In this document: in pieces, positions 25,576-34,957 of the stretch
Position numbering within the stretch: position 1 is the first letter of the stretch
Layout of the letters: each line of letters opens with the position of its first letter
Source of the DNA: Rhodovastum atsumiense
GTDB lineage: Bacteria > Pseudomonadota > Alphaproteobacteria > Acetobacterales > Acetobacteraceae
Assembly: GCF_937425535.1 (NCBI RefSeq)
Contig: NZ_OW485601.1
Location: 5,625,501 to 5,689,500 of the forward strand
Direction of reading: 5' to 3'
DNA length: 64,000 nucleotides
The notes under the pieces: generated by a model
What the model saw: only the letters and a program-made list of their open reading frames with translations
Databases searched by the model: none
Told to the model about the DNA's origin: nothing
Program-made: the position numbers and the translations under genes

Positions 25576-27903
25576 TCAGGCGGCGCGGGCGGTGGCCAGC
25601 GCCTGCCACACGCGCTCGGGTGTCGCGGGCATGTCGATATGGTCGACGCCGAGCGGCGCGAGCGCATCGACGATGGCGTTGATCACCGCAGGCGGGCTGC
25701 CGACCGCCCCCGCTTCGCCCGCGCCCTTCACGCCGAGCGGATTGGTGCCGCAGGGCACCTCGATGAGATCGACCTCGATGTCCGGCAGGTCGGCGGCGCG
25801 GGGCAGGGCGTAGTCCATGAAGCTGCCCGACAGCAATTGCCCGGACTGCGGATCGTAGGCGGTCCGCTCCAGCACCGCCTGCCCGAAGCCCTGGGCGACG
25901 CCGCCATGCACCTGCCCGCGCACGATCAGCGGGTTCACCGCACGGCCGACATCGTCGGTCACGGAATAGCGCTGCACCTGCACCGTGCCGGTCTCCGGGT
26001 CGATCTCGACCTCGGCGATGTGGCAGCCATTGGGGAAGGTATGGGCCGAGATCTGCGCCACCTCGGCGGCGTCGAGCGTGGTGACGTCCTGGCCCTGCCG
26101 CGCCCGCGCCCGCTGGGTTTGTGCCAGCTCCAGGATGTCGATGCCGCGGTCGGTGCCGACGATCGCGAACCGGCCGGCTTCGAAGACGATGTCGGCAGGG
26201 GATGCCTCCAGGGCTTCCGAGGCCGCCTTGCGCCCTCTCTCGATCACCGTCGCGGCGGTGGCGAGGATCGCCTGGCCCTCGGAATAGAGGCTGCGCGCCC
26301 CACCGGTGCCGCCGCCTTCCGGGATGGTATCGGTGTCGCCCTGGCGGATGCGCACCTTTTCTCCCGGCACGCCGAGGCGATCGACGGTGAGCTGCACATA
26401 GGCGGTCTCGTGTCCCTGGCCAGTGGACTGGGTGCCGACATAGACATCGACGAAACCGTCCTCGGCGAAGCGGATCTCGGCCCGTTCGCTGGACGCACCG
26501 CCGGTGGCTTCCAGGTAGTAGGACAGGCCGATGCCCCGGCGCCGGCCACGTGCTGCGGCCTCGGCCCGGCGCGCCTCGAACCCGGCCCAGTCCATGTTGC
26601 GCAGCGCCGCGTCCAGCACGGTGCGGAAATCGCCTGAATCATAGACCTTGCCGACCGGCGTGGTGTGCGGCATCGCCTCCGGTCCGACCATGTTGCGGCG
26701 GCGCAATTCCGCGCGGTCGATCTTCAGCTCGCGCGCGGCGTGGTCGATCAGGCGCTCCACCAGGTAGTTGGCCTCCGGCCGCCCGGCGCCGCGATAGGCA
26801 TCGACCGGAACGGTGTGGGTGAACACGCCGATCACGTTGGCGTAGACCGCCTGGAAGCCATAAACGCCGGCGAGCACGCCGGTGCCGGCCAGCGTGGGAA
26901 TGAACGGCGCGTAGTTGGAGAGATAAGCGCCCATGTTGGCGATGTTGCGCGTGCGCAGCGCCAGGAATTTCCCCTCCGCGTCCAGCGCGAGTTCGCCCAG
27001 GGTGATGTTGTCGCGGCCATGCGTGTCGGCGAGGAAGGCCTCGCTGCGCTCGCTGGTCCACTTCACCGGCCGGCCCAGCCTGCGGGCCGCGTAGCAGGTC
27101 AGCACGTGTTCCGGATAGAGGAACAGCTTCATGCCGAAGCCGCCGCCGACATCGGGGGTGATGATGCGGAACCGGTCCGCCCCGACCTTGAAGATGTCAT
27201 CGCCGAGCATCTGCTTGATGCCCCAGCCGCCCTGCGTGTTGGCCCGCAGGGTGAAACGGCCCGTCGCGGCATCGTACTCGGCGCAGGCCGCGCGCGCTTC
27301 CATCGAGGCGACGACGATGCGGTTGTTGACCACGGTCAGGCGGGAGACATGGGCGGCCTGGCGGAACAACGCCTCGACCTTGTCCTTCTGGCCGATCTCC
27401 CAGTCGAAGCAGACATTGTTGCGCGCGCCCTCCCAGACCTGCGGCGCGCCGGGCTCCATGGCGGCGCCGGGATCGGTGATCGCGGGCAAGGTGTCATAAT
27501 CGACCAGGATGGCTTCGGCCCCGTCGCGGGCGGCCTGTGCCGTTTCGGCCACGACGAAGGCGACCGGATCGCCGACATGGCGGACCGCGCCATCGGCCAG
27601 GGCCGGACGCGGCGGCGAATACTGTTGCGAGCCGTCGCGATTCTTCAGGCTGATGGCACAAGGAATGCCACCCAGGCCATCGGCCTTGAGATCGGCGGCG
27701 GTGATGACGGCCAGCACGCCCGGGGTCGCCTCGGCCGCCGCGACATCGATCGACAGGATCCGCGCCGCCGCATGCGGGCTGCGCAGCACCACGCCATGCA
27801 CCGTGCCGGGAAGCTGGATGTCATCGGTATAGGCACCATGGCCCTTCAGCAGACGCGGGTCCTCGACACGACGGACGGACTGGGCGACGCCGAATTTGGT
27901 CAT
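25576..27903 (-). CDS. Molybdenum hydroxylase large subunit (form II CoxL/xanthine dehydrogenase family), orphan 1
   Basis: 775-aa molybdopterin-binding subunit. Starts with SVRRVEDPRLLKGHGAYTDD, the family entry motif. Other motifs: DVGGGFGMKLFLYPEH, DAYRGAGRPEANYLVERLID, GTQSTGQGHETAYVQL, GGGTGGARSLYSEG, and the catalytic glutamate in GVKGAGEAGAVG. The active-site motif AYRGAGR marks form II; true CO dehydrogenase has AYRCSFR. So the substrate is probably an aldehyde, purine or other heterocycle. No small (2Fe-2S) or medium (FAD) subunit gene is adjacent; the nearest pair lies at 49.4-50.7 kb. Start at 27903 has GGAG upstream. The stop lies close to the patatin promoter. Confidence 0.88.
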   Translation of the reverse strand: MTKFGVAQSVRRVEDPRLLKGHGAYTDDIQLPGTVHGVVLRSPHAAARILSIDVAAAEATPGVLAVITAADLKADGLGGIPCAISLKNRDGSQQYSPPRPALADGAVRHVGDPVAFVVAETAQAARDGAEAILVDYDTLPAITDPGAAMEPGAPQVWEGARNNVCFDWEIGQKDKVEALFRQAAHVSRLTVVNNRIVVASMEARAACAEYDAATGRFTLRANTQGGWGIKQMLGDDIFKVGADRFRIITPDVGGGFGMKLFLYPEHVLTCYAARRLGRPVKWTSERSEAFLADTHGRDNITLGELALDAEGKFLALRTRNIANMGAYLSNYAPFIPTLAGTGVLAGVYGFQAVYANVIGVFTHTVPVDAYRGAGRPEANYLVERLIDHAARELKIDRAELRRRNMVGPEAMPHTTPVGKVYDSGDFRTVLDAALRNMDWAGFEARRAEAAARGRRRGIGLSYYLEATGGASSERAEIRFAEDGFVDVYVGTQSTGQGHETAYVQLTVDRLGVPGEKVRIRQGDTDTIPEGGGTGGARSLYSEGQAILATAATVIERGRKAASEALEASPADIVFEAGRFAIVGTDRGIDILELAQTQRARARQGQDVTTLDAAEVAQISAHTFPNGCHIAEVEIDPETGTVQVQRYSVTDDVGRAVNPLIVRGQVHGGVAQGFGQAVLERTAYDPQSGQLLSGSFMDYALPRAADLPDIEVDLIEVPCGTNPLGVKGAGEAGAVGSPPAVINAIVDALAPLGVDHIDMPATPERVWQALATARAA

Positions 27904-27973
27904 AGGCGGTTTCTCCCCGTTTTTTCGCGTTGGCCACCAGCATGTACGATGCAGCGGCAAATTGCACGCGAGC

Positions 27974-28135
27974 CCGGGGCGTTGCCCCGGACCCCACCAG
28001 GAGGCTTCGCCTCCTGGACCTCCACCAAGGGCCGGAGGCCCTTGGATCCCATGTTTGGTTCCTGGGTGCAGGGGTCTTCGACCCCTGCCGAGGTCCAGGA
28101 GCAGAGCTCCTGGCGGGGGCGGGGCAGCGCCCCGC
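27974..28135. repeat. Hairpin-chain repeat, copy D (six hairpins)
   Basis: Longest chain. Hairpins: CCGGGGC/GCCCCGG (27974-27990), CCAGGAGGC/GCCTCCTGG (27997-28017), CCAAGGGCC/GGCCCTTGG (28025-28045), GCAGGGGTC/GACCCCTGC (28068-28088), CCAGGAGC/GCTCCTGG (28095-28113), GCGGGGC/GCCCCGC (28119-28135). All have three-base loops (GTT, TTC, GGA, TTC, AGA, AGC). It fills the gap between the end of the RND pump gene and the start of the molybdenum hydroxylase gene. Confidence 0.8.
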
Positions 28136-28136
28136 G

Positions 28137-31100
28137 CTAGTGGGTCGGGCGGCCGAGGCGGCGTTTCGCGGCTTCGCGCAAGGATTGGAACGTCACGTAG
28201 AGCATCGGGATGACGAAGATGCCTACGGTGCTGGCCGCGATCATGCCGGCGAACACCGGCATGCCGACGGCACGGCGGCTGAGCATGGCGGCGCCTTCGG
28301 CCGTCACCAGGGGCAGCAGTCCGAGCACGAAGGCGATCGAGGTCATCATCACGGCGCGGAACCGCGTGCGGGCCCCGAGCACGGCGGCATCGCGGATCTC
28401 CGCGCCTTCCTCACGGCGTTCCTTGGCGAATTCCACGATCAGGATGCCGTTCTTGGCCGCCAGCGCGATCAGCACCACCAGCCCGATCTGGCCATACAGG
28501 TCGAGCGGCATGCCGGCGAGTTTCAGCCCGATGAAGGAGCCGAGCACGCCGACGGTCACCGACAGCAGCACCGGCACCGGGATCACCCAGCTTTCGTACA
28601 GCGCCACCAGGAAGAGATAGGCGAACAACACGGCAAGGCCGAGCAGGATGCCGGTCTGTCCGCTCGCCTGCTTCTCCTGGTAGGCGGTGCCCGACCAGTC
28701 GAAGCCGTAGCCCCCGGGCAGGGTGCGGTCGGAGATCTGTTCCATCGCCGCCAGCGCATCGCCCGAGGACACGCCGGGGGCGGGGGCGCCGTTGATGGTA
28801 ACCGAGCGGTAGTTGTTGAAGCGGCTGATGGTCTGCGGCCCGAGCACGACGCGGGCCTCGGCGAGGGCGGCCAGCGGCACCATGGTGCCCTGCTTGTTGC
28901 GCACGAAGATGCGCCAGACCGCGGGGATGTCGTTGCGGTCGCGCGCCTCGCCCTGCACGTTGACCTGCCAGGTGCGGCCGAACAGGTTGAAGTCGTTGAC
29001 GTAGATGCTGCCGAGCGTGGCCTGCAGCGCGGTGAAGATCTCGGAGATGCCGACCCCGAGCGCCTGTGCCTTGTCGCGGTCGATTTCCAGGTAGTAGCTC
29101 GGCGTGGTCGCGCTGAAGGTCGAGAACACGCGGGCGAGCCGGGGGTCCTGGTTGGCGGCCGAGATCAACCCGAGCATGGCGCTGCCCATCTCGGCGGGGT
29201 CGCGGCCTTCCATGTTCTGCAGCTGGTATTCAAAGCCGCCGCTGGTGGACAGGCCGATGATGGGCGGCAGGTTGAAGGGAAACACGGTCGCCGAGCGGAT
29301 GCCCTGCGCCGCCCCGAACACCCGTCCGATCAGCGTCTGTGCCTTGTCGGCGACGGCGGTGCGTTCCTCGAAGGGCTTCAGGCGCACCACCAGGAAGGCG
29401 GAGTTGCTCTGCGCGCCGCTGTCGAGCAGCGAGAAGCCGACGATCGCCAGCACGTTCTCGACCTGCGGCATTGACTTCAGAATGCCCTCGACCCGCGTCA
29501 CCACCTCGCGGGTACGGGCGACCGAGGCGGCGTCGGGCAGTTGCACGGCGACGAAGAAGGCACCCTGGTCTTCCTCGGGGAGGAAGGCGGTGGGGGTGAT
29601 GCGGGCGGTGCCCCAGATGGCCACGCCGAAGACGCCGATCAGCAGCAGCGCCAGCACGGCGAGTCGCACCAGCCGACGCACCACCGCGGCGTAGCCGTCG
29701 CGCGCGAAGTCGATGCCGCGCAGGACATGCGCCATGATGCCGCGCCGCTTGTCCAGCGGGCGCAGGAACACCGCGCACAGCGCGGGGGAGAGCGTCAGCG
29801 CGTTGATCGCCGAGATCAGCATCGAGACGCTGATCGTCACCGCGAACTGGCGGAACAACTGGCCGGATACGCCGGGGATGAAGCCGATCGGCACGAACAC
29901 GCTGAGCAGCACCAGGGTGATCGCGATGATCGGCCCGGTGATCTGCTGCATCGCCTTCTTGGTGGCTTCCCCGGGGGTGAGGTGGGGTTCTTCCTCCATC
30001 ACCCGCTCGACGTTCTCCACGACCACGATGGCGTCGTCGACCACGATGCCGATCGCCAGCACCATGGCCAGCAGCGACACGGTGTTGGCGGAGAAGCCGA
30101 GCGCGAGCAGCACCGCGAAGGTGCCGATCAGGCTGACCGGCACCGCGACGGTGGGGATGATGGTGGCGCGCAGATTGCCGAGGAACAGGAAGACCACCAG
30201 CACCACGAGGACGAAGGCCTCGATCAGCGTCTTGATGACTTCGTGGATGGTGTCGGAGACGAATTTCGAGCTGTCCCACAGCACGATCTTCTTCATGCCC
30301 TCCGGGAAGCGGCGGGAGAGCTGGTCGAGCGTGTCGGTGACACGGGCCGCGGTGGCGACGGCGTTGGCCCCGGGGGAGAGATAGATGCCGATGGTGATGG
30401 CGGGATTGCCGTTGAGCCGCGCCTCGGTGTCCTGCGTGGCCGCGCCGAGCTCCACCTGGGCGACGTCGCGCACGCGCAGCACCGACCCGTCCGGGTTGGC
30501 GCGCAGCACGATGTTGCCGAAATCGGCGGCGGTGGTCAGGCGGCCCTTGGTCTGCAGGTTGATCTGGAACTGGGTGTCGTCGGCGGTGGGCTTGGCGCCG
30601 ACGCGTCCCACCGCCGCCTGCACGTTCTGCGCCTGGATCGCCGCGATGATGTCGGATGGCGAGAGATTGAGCTGCACCATCCGTTCGGTGGAGAACCAGA
30701 TGCGCATCGAGTAGTCGAGCGCGCCGAACACGAAGGCCTGGCCGACGCCGGGGACGCGGGCGACGGCATCCAGCACGTTGATGGTGACATAGTTCGACAG
30801 GAACAGCGGATCCTGCTTGCCGCCCTCGCTGTAGAACTGGATGAACTGCAGGATCGCCGAGGATTGCTTGCGCACGGTGACGCCGTTGCGCTGCACCTCG
30901 GCGGGCAGCTTGGCCAGCGCCGCCTGCACGCGGTTGTTGACGTTGACCGTGTTGATGTCGGGGCTGGTGCCGATGGCGAAGCTGACGTTGAGCTGGTAGC
31001 TGCCGTCGTTGGCGCTGTTGGAGCGCATGTAGATCATCTGGTCGACGCCGTTGATCTGCGCCTCCAGCGGCTGCGCCACCGTCGCTTCCACCACCGCGGC

Positions 31101-31262
31101 CGAGGCGCCGGGATAGCGGGTCTGCACCGACACCTGCGGCGGCACGATGTCGGGGAACTGGGCGACCGGGATGCGGGTGAGCGCGATCAGGCCCGCGAGC
31201 GTCATCACGATCGCGATGACCACTGCGAGCCGCGGGCGGTCGACGAAGACAGCTGAGATCAC
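28137..31262 (-). CDS. RND multidrug efflux pump, inner-membrane subunit (HAE1/AcrB-MexF type)
   Basis: 1041-aa proton-driven exporter. N-terminus [20 protein letters not shown] and early [23 protein letters not shown] are typical of HAE1 pumps. The proton-relay aspartates are in [20 protein letters not shown] (TM4) and the lysine in [14 protein letters not shown] (TM10). Duplicated 12-helix organisation with two large periplasmic loops is clear. It lies 4 bp after the adaptor gene. No TolC-like outer-membrane factor or regulator is in the window, so an unlinked channel must be used. Confidence 0.93.
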   Translation of the reverse strand: MISAVFVDRPRLAVVIAIVMTLAGLIALTRIPVAQFPDIVPPQVSVQTRYPGASAAVVEATVAQPLEAQINGVDQMIYMRSNSANDGSYQLNVSFAIGTSPDINTVNVNNRVQAALAKLPAEVQRNGVTVRKQSSAILQFIQFYSEGGKQDPLFLSNYVTINVLDAVARVPGVGQAFVFGALDYSMRIWFSTERMVQLNLSPSDIIAAIQAQNVQAAVGRVGAKPTADDTQFQINLQTKGRLTTAADFGNIVLRANPDGSVLRVRDVAQVELGAATQDTEARLNGNPAITIGIYLSPGANAVATAARVTDTLDQLSRRFPEGMKKIVLWDSSKFVSDTIHEVIKTLIEAFVLVVLVVFLFLGNLRATIIPTVAVPVSLIGTFAVLLALGFSANTVSLLAMVLAIGIVVDDAIVVVENVERVMEEEPHLTPGEATKKAMQQITGPIIAITLVLLSVFVPIGFIPGVSGQLFRQFAVTISVSMLISAINALTLSPALCAVFLRPLDKRRGIMAHVLRGIDFARDGYAAVVRRLVRLAVLALLLIGVFGVAIWGTARITPTAFLPEEDQGAFFVAVQLPDAASVARTREVVTRVEGILKSMPQVENVLAIVGFSLLDSGAQSNSAFLVVRLKPFEERTAVADKAQTLIGRVFGAAQGIRSATVFPFNLPPIIGLSTSGGFEYQLQNMEGRDPAEMGSAMLGLISAANQDPRLARVFSTFSATTPSYYLEIDRDKAQALGVGISEIFTALQATLGSIYVNDFNLFGRTWQVNVQGEARDRNDIPAVWRIFVRNKQGTMVPLAALAEARVVLGPQTISRFNNYRSVTINGAPAPGVSSGDALAAMEQISDRTLPGGYGFDWSGTAYQEKQASGQTGILLGLAVLFAYLFLVALYESWVIPVPVLLSVTVGVLGSFIGLKLAGMPLDLYGQIGLVVLIALAAKNGILIVEFAKERREEGAEIRDAAVLGARTRFRAVMMTSIAFVLGLLPLVTAEGAAMLSRRAVGMPVFAGMIAASTVGIFVIPMLYVTFQSLREAAKRRLGRPTH

Positions 31263-31266
31263 GGGG

Positions 31267-32460
31267 TCAGTTCCGGGCCGGCGAGGAAGCGGGGGAGCCT
31301 GACGGGGGTGCTTTCGGCGCGGCGGCCGCCGGGCCGGGATTGACCACGACGCCCGGCCGCACGCGCTGGATGCCGTCGGTGATCACCTGTTCGCCCGGCT
31401 GTAGCCCCGCCATCACCACGGCGGTGTCCGGGGTCGACTGGCCGAGCTGGATGCGGCGCTGCTGCGCCTTGTTGTCCTTGTCGACCACGTAAACGAAGTT
31501 GCCCTGCTGGTCGGACAGCACCGCAGACCGCGGGATGGCGAGTGCCAGCACCGGCTCCACCCCTTCCAGCAGCACGGTCACGAACATGCCATCGACCAGT
31601 TGGCGGTTGCCGGGCTCGCCTTGCTTCGCCCCCGGGCGCAGCGGGTTGGGAACGCGGCCACGCAGCATGATGGTGTCGGTGCCCTGGGCGACCGTGGGAT
31701 CGACATAGTCGAGCTGGCCGTCCAGCGGGTAGGTCACGCCGTCCGGCAGCCGCACCCGGATCTTGACGGCGGCGAACCCGCCCTTGTCGGCATAGCGGTT
31801 ACGCAGGTCGAGACCGGTGCGCACCGCGATCGGGAACAGCACGTACATCGGGTCCTGGCTGACGATGGTGGTCAGCACCCCGGTGGTGGGCCCGACCACG
31901 TTGCCGGTGGTGACGGTGGTGCGGCCGATCTTGCCGGCGATCGGGGCGTGGATCTCGGTGTAGTCGAGGTTGATCTGCGAGGACCGTGCCTGTGCCTGAG
32001 CGCCCTGCAACTGTGCGGCGTAGCTGGCCTGCTGCGCCAGCGCGTCGTCCACCTGGCTGCGCTGGCCGGCAGGGGTGTTGAGCAGCGTCTGCGCGCGGTT
32101 GAGGGTGATGGTGGCGTTGCGCAGCAGCGCCTGCATCTGCGCGACCGTCGCCAGCTTGGCCTGCAGGTCGGCCTCGAAGGGCGGACGCTCCAGCCGGTAC
32201 AGCAGGTCGCCCTTCTGCACTTCCACCCCTTCGGTGAACAGCCGTTCCTGCAGGAACGCGGTCACGCGGGCGACGATGTCGACGCGATCGGTGGCCTGGA
32301 TGCGGCCGACGAACTCATTGGTCTCCGTAATCGGTTTCCGCTCCGCCGTGATCACGCCGACGGCGGGTGGTCCGGGTGGCCCCATCTGGGCCCGGGCAGG
32401 CATGGCACAGCCCACGGCGAATGCCAGGACGACAACGAGCAGGCGTACGGCCATCCTCAA
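31267..32460 (-). CDS. RND efflux periplasmic adaptor (membrane fusion protein)
   Basis: 397-aa adaptor of the AcrA/MexE family. Signal peptide [18 protein letters not shown]; the Cys is not in a convincing lipobox. First half-lipoyl [20 protein letters not shown], alpha-hairpin (about 95-165), second half-lipoyl [21 protein letters not shown], then beta-barrel and membrane-proximal domains; the C-terminal tail is Pro/Ala/Ser-rich. First gene of a two-gene operon with the pump. Alternative ATG two codons in (32454). Confidence 0.92.
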   Translation of the reverse strand: MRMAVRLLVVVLAFAVGCAMPARAQMGPPGPPAVGVITAERKPITETNEFVGRIQATDRVDIVARVTAFLQERLFTEGVEVQKGDLLYRLERPPFEADLQAKLATVAQMQALLRNATITLNRAQTLLNTPAGQRSQVDDALAQQASYAAQLQGAQAQARSSQINLDYTEIHAPIAGKIGRTTVTTGNVVGPTTGVLTTIVSQDPMYVLFPIAVRTGLDLRNRYADKGGFAAVKIRVRLPDGVTYPLDGQLDYVDPTVAQGTDTIMLRGRVPNPLRPGAKQGEPGNRQLVDGMFVTVLLEGVEPVLALAIPRSAVLSDQQGNFVYVVDKDNKAQQRRIQLGQSTPDTAVVMAGLQPGEQVITDGIQRVRPGVVVNPGPAAAAPKAPPSGSPASSPARN

Positions 32461-32893
32461 CCCTCTGTTTCAGGCGCCCCTCAGGTAAGGGGTTTGCCCC
32501 AAGGCCACAAGCGGCAGCCTTCTTGCACTATCTGAACGAGCTTGCGAACCTCCCCTGGCCCAGACGAATGGGGGGGCGGGCGTGGAGATGCGTAGGGCCA
32601 CAGGGCATCCGTGCATGCGCCTCCCCCGGTTCAACGTTATCGCGCATCTTGCCCTCGCACAGCACGGTGGAGGCGCAACCCGCGATCAACTCCATGCGTC
32701 ATTCGGTAATGACGGTTTGATCGTTCGGGTACTCGTGTGCACGGTGGACGGCATGGATCCAGGTAACGGTGCAGCCGCAGTCGAACAGGAGGCATCATCT
32801 CATGCGACGGGGGATGCCGATCCTGGAGACACGGTGTGCGGCAGGTCATGCCGCGATGGTTGGCAGGGCGCAATCCCCCAGAGAAGGGACGAC
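32461..32893. other. 433-bp divergent intergenic region
   Basis: Separates the efflux operon from the pyruvyl transferase gene. Contains an 18-bp inverted repeat CGTCATT-CGGT-AATGACG (32697-32714) that could be an operator or a small hairpin. An open frame continues upstream in phase with the transferase, but without a ribosome-binding site or protein-like composition. No regulator gene is present. Confidence 0.45.
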
Positions 32894-33901
32894 ATGGCGG
32901 TCACTTCCGCAGACCTCATCGCACGGCTTGCCGATGCCGTGCACACTGCCCTGGGTCCGTTGATCCAGCCGGACCAGAACTTCGCGCTGATCGACTTTCC
33001 CGATCACAGCAATGTCGGCGACAGCGCCATCTGGACGGGGGAGATCGCCTATTTCCGCGAGCGCCATGGTATCGCCCCCAGCCTTATCGCCGCCCATCGC
33101 CCGCCCGACCCGGACCTGGTGGCCCGCGCGATCGGTGATGGTCCCGTCTTCATCCACGGTGGCGGCAATCTCGGCGACACCTGGCCCAGCCACCAACTCG
33201 CGCGGGAAGAAGCGCTGCACCTGTATCGCGGACGGCGTGTCATCCAACTGCCGCAATCGCTGCATTTCGACGATCCCGCCGCGTTGGCCCGGATGGCGGA
33301 TGCGGTCGCGGCGCACGGCGATTTCGTCCTGCTGGTGCGCGACCGCGAAAGCCTGGAAACCGCCCGCGCCCATTTCCGGTGCGAGACGCGGCTCTGCCCG
33401 GACATGGCGTTCTGCCTGGGGCCGCAGGCCCGCCGGGGCGTGCCGGTGCATGATCTGCTCGTGCTGGCCCGGCTCGACCACGAATCGGCATCCGCCGCGC
33501 CCGAGGATCTGCCGCCTGGCGCGGTGCGCATGGACTGGCTGGCTGAATCCGATGCCTTCCTGGCGCGGGCCAAGCTGAAGTCGCTGGCCACCAGCGTGCT
33601 CGATTGCGACCTGCGTGCGCTGGATCGCGAGGCGCAACGCGACCGCTACCGGCGCCGCCTGGCGGAAGCGCGGGTGGAACGTGGCCTGGCTTTGCTGTCC
33701 TCGGCGCGCGCGGTCGCCACCGATCGGTTGCACGCCCATATCCTGTGCCTGCTGCTCGGCATTCCGCACGCGGTCGCCGACAACAGCTACGGCAAGCTGG
33801 GCCGCTTCATTTCTGCCTGGACGCAGGACAGCACCTTGCTGCGCATGGCGCCGTCCCTGCCCGCGGCGATCGAGATGGCCGGGGAACTCGCCCTTTCCTG
33901 A
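32894..33901 (+). CDS. Polysaccharide pyruvyl transferase family protein
   Basis: 335-aa enzyme of the pyruvyl/ketal transferase family that decorates surface glycans with pyruvate. N-terminal NFALIDFPDHSNVGDSAIW and the glycine motif GPVFIHGGGNLGDTW (about 84-98) are characteristic, as is the later RRVIQLPQSLHFDD and VATDRLHAHILCLLLGIPHAVADNSYGKL. The start at 32894 has AGAAGGGA upstream. It stands alone; the polysaccharide export pair at 8.2-9.8 kb is a possible but unlinked partner. Confidence 0.85.
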   Translation: MAVTSADLIARLADAVHTALGPLIQPDQNFALIDFPDHSNVGDSAIWTGEIAYFRERHGIAPSLIAAHRPPDPDLVARAIGDGPVFIHGGGNLGDTWPSHQLAREEALHLYRGRRVIQLPQSLHFDDPAALARMADAVAAHGDFVLLVRDRESLETARAHFRCETRLCPDMAFCLGPQARRGVPVHDLLVLARLDHESASAAPEDLPPGAVRMDWLAESDAFLARAKLKSLATSVLDCDLRALDREAQRDRYRRRLAEARVERGLALLSSARAVATDRLHAHILCLLLGIPHAVADNSYGKLGRFISAWTQDSTLLRMAPSLPAAIEMAGELALS

Positions 33902-33914
33902 CCGGTACCGGTCA
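33899..33914. other. Perfect 16-bp palindrome spanning two stop codons
   Basis: TGACCGGTACCGGTCA begins with the stop of the pyruvyl transferase gene and, read on the other strand, with the stop of the 37-aa ORF at 33912-34025. The two genes therefore end inside one palindrome. With no loop it is a poor hairpin; a protein-binding or overlap-constrained site is possible. Confidence 0.5.
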
Positions 33915-34025
33915 GCCCAGCAGCCAGGCCATGAGCGCGGCCAGCAGCATCACCGTCGCGCAGGTCGCGCTGACATCGCGGGCGGGCAGCAGCTTGTCGT
34001 CGAAGCGGTCGGGACCGGTCGGCAT
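33912..34025 (-). CDS. 37-aa single-helix membrane protein in the siroheme/sulfite operon
   Basis: ORF MPTGPDRFDDKLLPARD then VSATCATVMLLAALMAWLLG-stop. A charged, soluble N-terminus (about 17 residues) precedes one C-terminal membrane helix, a tail-anchored layout. AAGGA lies about 11 bases before the ATG. It begins 28 bp after the uroporphyrinogen methyltransferase gene on the same strand, so it should be co-transcribed. No family is recognised. It could tether the methyltransferase or modulate a transporter. Confidence 0.5.
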   Translation of the reverse strand: MPTGPDRFDDKLLPARDVSATCATVMLLAALMAWLLG

Positions 34026-34053
34026 GGCGCGCTTCCTTGAAGATGGGCGGGGA

Positions 34054-34863
34054 TCAGGACGCGGGATGGGCGAATCCCGAGGCGACGGAGATGTCGGTGA
34101 GCTGGTCCGACAGCAGATCCAGCGCGGCGACCGCGCCGATCACCACCAGCGCCGGCATCGGCAGGCGGGCGCGCCGCACGGCCAGGGTGCAGGCCCCCAG
34201 CGTGGTCCGCAGCACGCGCTGGCCGGGCAGCGTGGCCCGGGCGATCACCGCCACCGGGGTGGTGTCCGGGCGACCGGCCGAGAGCAGCCGCAGCGCCACG
34301 GCGTCGAGGCTGGTCAGCGCCATGAACCCGACCACGGTGCCGCCGGCCCGCGCCAGGGCGTCCCAGTCGATGGTGTCGGCGACGCCCTCGCCGGCATGGC
34401 CGGTGAGGAAGGTGACGGCGGCGGACAGGCCACGATGCGTCACCGGGATGCCCGCGACCGCGGGGGCCGCGGTGCCGGCGGTGATCCCCGGCACGACCAG
34501 GAAGGGAATGTCGGCCGCCTGCAGGGCGAGCGCTTCCTCGCCGCCGCGACCGAACACGAAAGGATCGCCGCCCTTCAGCCGCACCACGCGGCGGCCGGCC
34601 TGGGCCTCTGCCACAAGCCGGGCATTGATCGCCGCCTGCGGCCAGGGGTGATGACCCTTGCGCTTGCCGACATTGACGCGCGTGGCCCCGGCCGGGATCA
34701 GGCCAAGAATGCCCGGCCCCACCAGCGCATCGTGCAGGACCACGTCGGCACTGCGCAGCGCCTCGGCGGCACGCAAGGTCAGCAATCCCGGATCGCCCGG
34801 GCCGGCACCGACCAGCCAGACAGTGCCGGGGGCGGGTCCCGCCGTTATGACGTCACGGCTCAT
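34054..34863 (-). CDS. cobA: Uroporphyrinogen-III C-methyltransferase (SUMT)
   Basis: SAM-dependent methylase that converts uroporphyrinogen III to precorrin-2, entry point to siroheme and cobalamin; 269 aa. Motifs: VWLVGAGPGDPGLLTLRA, LHDALVGPGIL, VVRLKGGDPFVFGRGGEEA, and PFLVVPGITAGTAAPAVAGIPVTHRGLS, all hallmarks of CobA/CysG-C. ATG at 34863; readings extended to 35079 would overlap the divergent cysI. Neighbouring sulfite reductase and precorrin-2 dehydrogenase genes indicate siroheme supply. It is followed by the 37-aa membrane ORF. Confidence 0.92.
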   Translation of the reverse strand: MSRDVITAGPAPGTVWLVGAGPGDPGLLTLRAAEALRSADVVLHDALVGPGILGLIPAGATRVNVGKRKGHHPWPQAAINARLVAEAQAGRRVVRLKGGDPFVFGRGGEEALALQAADIPFLVVPGITAGTAAPAVAGIPVTHRGLSAAVTFLTGHAGEGVADTIDWDALARAGGTVVGFMALTSLDAVALRLLSAGRPDTTPVAVIARATLPGQRVLRTTLGACTLAVRRARLPMPALVVIGAVAALDLLSDQLTDISVASGFAHPAS

Positions 34864-34883
34864 GGCGACTTCCGGAAACACAT

Positions 34884-34911
34884 TTGACACTGGGTATATA
34901 AGCCTTATTTC
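34884..34911. promoter_or_regulatory. Candidate cys promoter/operator between cobA and cysI
   Basis: The 94-bp divergent gap has TTGACA at 34884-34889, then TATTTC 16 bp later, plus ATAAG-C-CTTAT (34898-34908), an 11-bp inverted repeat overlapping the putative spacer. AT-rich sequence in an otherwise GC-rich region suggests the shared control site for both transcripts. The regulator (CysB- or Rrf2-type) is unknown. Confidence 0.4.
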
Positions 34912-34957
34912 CTCACCACAACCCGTGCTTACACGCCGCCTCCCAGGAGAAGCCACG

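Noticed and set aside
25576-27903. Carbon-monoxide dehydrogenase (true CoxL)
   Set aside because: Active-site motif is AYRGAGR (form II), not AYRCSFR; the same holds for 42707-45061.
32582-32893. N-terminal extension of the pyruvyl transferase
   Set aside because: In-frame but lacks a ribosome-binding site and has no family similarity; ATG 32894 gives a normal-length enzyme.
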